A stretch of DNA of 28,416 nt from a virus: the IMG/VR virus record IMGVR_UViG_3300030430_002165, positions 1 through 28,416 of that record; one strand, 5' to 3'. Position 1 is the first letter of the stretch. Each line of letters starts with the position of its first letter. This document shows, piece after piece, positions 26,984 through 28,416 of this stretch. The position numbers and the translations under genes are program-made. The notes below the pieces were generated by a model. It saw nothing but the letters and a program-made list of their open reading frames with translations, was not told the origin of the DNA and did no database searches.

Positions 26984-27627
26984 GTTTTACATATGCTACA
27001 TTAAAATCTGCTTTACAAGATTATACACAAAACGATGAAACATCTTTTGTTTCTAATTTACCAAACTTTATTCGATTGGCAGAAGAAAGAATATTACAAT
27101 CAGTACAACTTAATATTTTTCAAAAAAATGTTTCTGGTAATATGACATCAGATAATCAATATTTAGCTGCACCTTCAGACTTCTTAGCACCTTTTTCACT
27201 AAGCATTACAAATAGTAGTGCAAAAGAATATTTACAATTTAAAGAATTAGAATTTATTTATTCATATAATCCTAATTCGTCTACTACTGGTACACCAAAA
27301 TATTATGGACAATTTGATGCTGATTACTTCATAATTGCACCAACACCTAATTCTGCATTTACAGTAAACTTGAGTTACTTTTATAATCCAACAAGTTTAA
27401 CGGCTGGATCTGATTCTGGCACAACCTGGTTAAGTGAAAATGCAGAAAATGCTTTACTTTACGGCTCATTAGTTGAGTGTTATACCTATATGAAAGGCGA
27501 ACAAGATATAATGAATATGTATAATGTTAGATTTGGACAAGCTTTAAACAGACTTAAAAATCTTGGTGAAGCTCAAGAGGTATCTGATGAATACTATTTA
27601 GGACCAATAAGAAAGGCTAAAACATAA
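26980..27627 (+). CDS. Head-tail adaptor protein (SU10-like)
   Basis: A 215-residue protein beginning MSFTYATLKSALQDYTQNDE, followed by FVSNLPNFIRLAEERILQSV: the T-Y-x-x-L-K...P-x-F-I-x-x-A-E-x-R-I start is characteristic of phage adaptor proteins of the SU10 type. Later parts (WLSENAENALLYGSLVECYT, then EQDIMNMYNVRFGQALNRLK) are helical, as in neck proteins. Linked by ATGA overlap to the cupredoxin gene. It likely sits between portal and nozzle. No RBS needed if coupled. Confidence 0.8.
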   Translation: MSFTYATLKSALQDYTQNDETSFVSNLPNFIRLAEERILQSVQLNIFQKNVSGNMTSDNQYLAAPSDFLAPFSLSITNSSAKEYLQFKELEFIYSYNPNSSTTGTPKYYGQFDADYFIIAPTPNSAFTVNLSYFYNPTSLTAGSDSGTTWLSENAENALLYGSLVECYTYMKGEQDIMNMYNVRFGQALNRLKNLGEAQEVSDEYYLGPIRKAKT

Positions 27628-27917
27628 TGTTGAACTCATTAGGAATGTCAAATGATTTTTCTGTAAATATAGAAACAACAAATAATAGAGGCTTTACACC
27701 AGAGGAAACAGCAGAGAGATGTGTTAATAAATTAATAGGTATTTCTAACAACGCACATCCAGCTATTAGAGATCAAGCTCATGCTTATCGAAAAGAAATG
27801 GAAAAAATAATTGCAATTTATATGCGTCAGGCTATTAAAAGTGATAGAACTACTGTATATAATGCTATTAAAGATTCAGGAAACCCCAAACTAGCTGAAT
27901 ATATAAGGAGAATGTGA
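27627..27917 (+). CDS. Conserved small helical phage protein
   Basis: A 96-residue protein, conserved block RGFTPEETAERCVNKLIGIS and NAHPAIRDQAHAYRKEMEKI, then MRQAIKSDRTTVYNAIKDSG. The pattern GFTPEE-x-AERC and IRDQA...SDRTTVYN is widespread in environmental phage genomes near neck and tail genes. Function unknown; all-helical. ATG 27627 overlaps the upstream stop (TAATG); AAAGG lies about 10 nt before. An in-frame ATG downstream (MSNDFS) lacks good spacing. Confidence 0.8.
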   Translation: MLNSLGMSNDFSVNIETTNNRGFTPEETAERCVNKLIGISNNAHPAIRDQAHAYRKEMEKIIAIYMRQAIKSDRTTVYNAIKDSGNPKLAEYIRRM

Positions 27918-28354
27918 TGGCTTTTACTGGAAACTTTTTGTGTACTTCTTTTAAAAAAGAACTTATGACAGGTACACATAACTTTACTGCAACGACAGGC
28001 AATACATTTAACATTGCCTTATATGATAATAGTGCGAGTTTTACAGCAGCGACAACTGCCTATACTACAAGTAACGAAATATCAGGTACAAATTACTCTG
28101 CAAAAGGACAAGCTCTAAACCCAGTGACACCAACTACAAGTGGTACGACAGCTTTAGTTGACTTTGCAGATGAGGTTTTTTCTAACGTAACTATATCGTC
28201 TGTTAGAGGTGGATTAATATTTAATGACACTGCAACTGGCGATCCAGCAGTGGCTGTATTAGATTTTGGTGCTGATAAAGCAGCAAGTAGTGGAGATTTT
28301 ACAATAGTCTTTCCAACGGCTGATGCAAGTAACGCAATAATTAGGATAGCTTAA
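27917..28354 (+). CDS. Virion beta-rich protein (tail or head fibre associated)
   Basis: A 145-residue protein, MAFTGNFLCTSFKKELMTGT, then FNIALYDNSASFTAATTAYT, with a C-terminal AVLDFGADKAASSGDFTIVF and NAIIRIA ending. This is a well-known pattern in phage virion proteins (CTSFKxELxxGxH ... ALYxNxAxLxxxTTAYxTxNE ... FPxxDxxNAIIRI), with a beta-sandwich fold expected. ATG 27917 overlaps the previous stop (TGATG), with AAGGAGAATGTG upstream; the GTG at 27914 is a less likely start. Confidence 0.85.
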   Translation: MAFTGNFLCTSFKKELMTGTHNFTATTGNTFNIALYDNSASFTAATTAYTTSNEISGTNYSAKGQALNPVTPTTSGTTALVDFADEVFSNVTISSVRGGLIFNDTATGDPAVAVLDFGADKAASSGDFTIVFPTADASNAIIRIA

Positions 28355-28416
28355 TGACAACAGTTGCCTATAAAGGTTGGGATAACGTATTAACGACATG
28401 GAACACTGGCACATGG
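28354..28416 (+). CDS. 5' end of the next virion gene (truncated by window edge)
   Basis: ATG 28354 overlaps the preceding stop (TAATG). The 21 visible codons read MTTVAYKGWDNVLTTWNTGT then W. The W-N-T-G-T-W spacing is typical of repeat-containing structural proteins of marine phages (G-T-G-x-W-G repeats), but the visible part is too short to assign. Confidence 0.6.
   Translation, partial: MTTVAYKGWDNVLTTWNTGTW

Noticed and set aside
1-28416. tRNA genes
   Set aside because: No cloverleaf with a GTTCGANTC-type T-arm and matching acceptor stem was noticed on either strand by eye; a tRNA scan would be decisive.

Overview
The window is a contiguous piece of a tailed double-stranded DNA bacteriophage genome, about one third G+C by eye. 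It has AAGGAG-type ribosome binding sites, sigma70-like promoters (TTGACA about 17 nt before an AT-rich -10) and densely packed, often overlapping genes. The mix of genes is typical of marine phages of low-GC Alphaproteobacteria: 2OG-Fe(II) oxygenase, GroES-like co-chaperonin, SET protein, GH108 endolysin, 3TM holin, many small lysine-rich proteins and a P22/SU10-like portal with short-tail-type adaptors. A SAR11-like host is plausible but not proven; no host marker, tRNA, integrase or polymerase is in the window.

Left arm (1-4918, minus strand): a leftward operon of about 14 mostly tiny early-type genes, starting at a divergent promoter region near 4950-5000. Most are unknown. The recognisable ones are a 5' fragment of a C5-cytosine DNA methyltransferase running off the left edge, a SET-domain protein, an XF1762/GNAT-like protein that may be a relative of Mom, and a cysteine-rich conserved phage protein. 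Nearly all share one translation start module (GGAGAATGAAAATG), which contains a decoy upstream ATG. A 15/16 match to the bacterial parS centromere lies at 580-595.

Centre (4919-7912): a control and cargo region. It holds divergent promoters, a paralogue of one leftward gene on the opposite strand, a UUCG terminator, ten TCGGA pentamers in four blocks beside phased A-tracts (an origin-like arrangement), then a cargo of a coiled-coil protein, an ArdC-type antirestriction protein and a coupled 21-residue membrane peptide ending at a terminator. An XRE regulator with an operator-like inverted repeat follows. A promoter-to-terminator unit of about 85 nt without an ORF looks like a small RNA. Last comes a late promoter whose leader carries a 12-bp direct repeat and a 13-bp perfect long-range stem.

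Right arm (7913-28416, plus strand): one long late operon. In order: a large Pro-rich protein, TerL, a conserved TerL neighbour, a basic repeat protein, portal, AT-hook protein, a lysis/membrane cassette (coiled-coil membrane protein, 31-aa membrane peptide, EF-hand membrane protein, 2OG oxygenase, small basic proteins, 3TM holin, nested zinc-ribbon ORF, GH108 endolysin), GroES-like protein, scaffold, decoration protein, major capsid protein with a terminator, two virion proteins, three small basic proteins, head-tail adaptors, a cupredoxin-like virion protein and the first tail/fibre-type proteins. The last gene runs off the right edge.

Together this is a virion assembly and lysis programme on the right and a host-takeover/anti-restriction programme on the left, separated by a switch-like region. 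Assignments rest on motifs and remembered family features; no database search was run.
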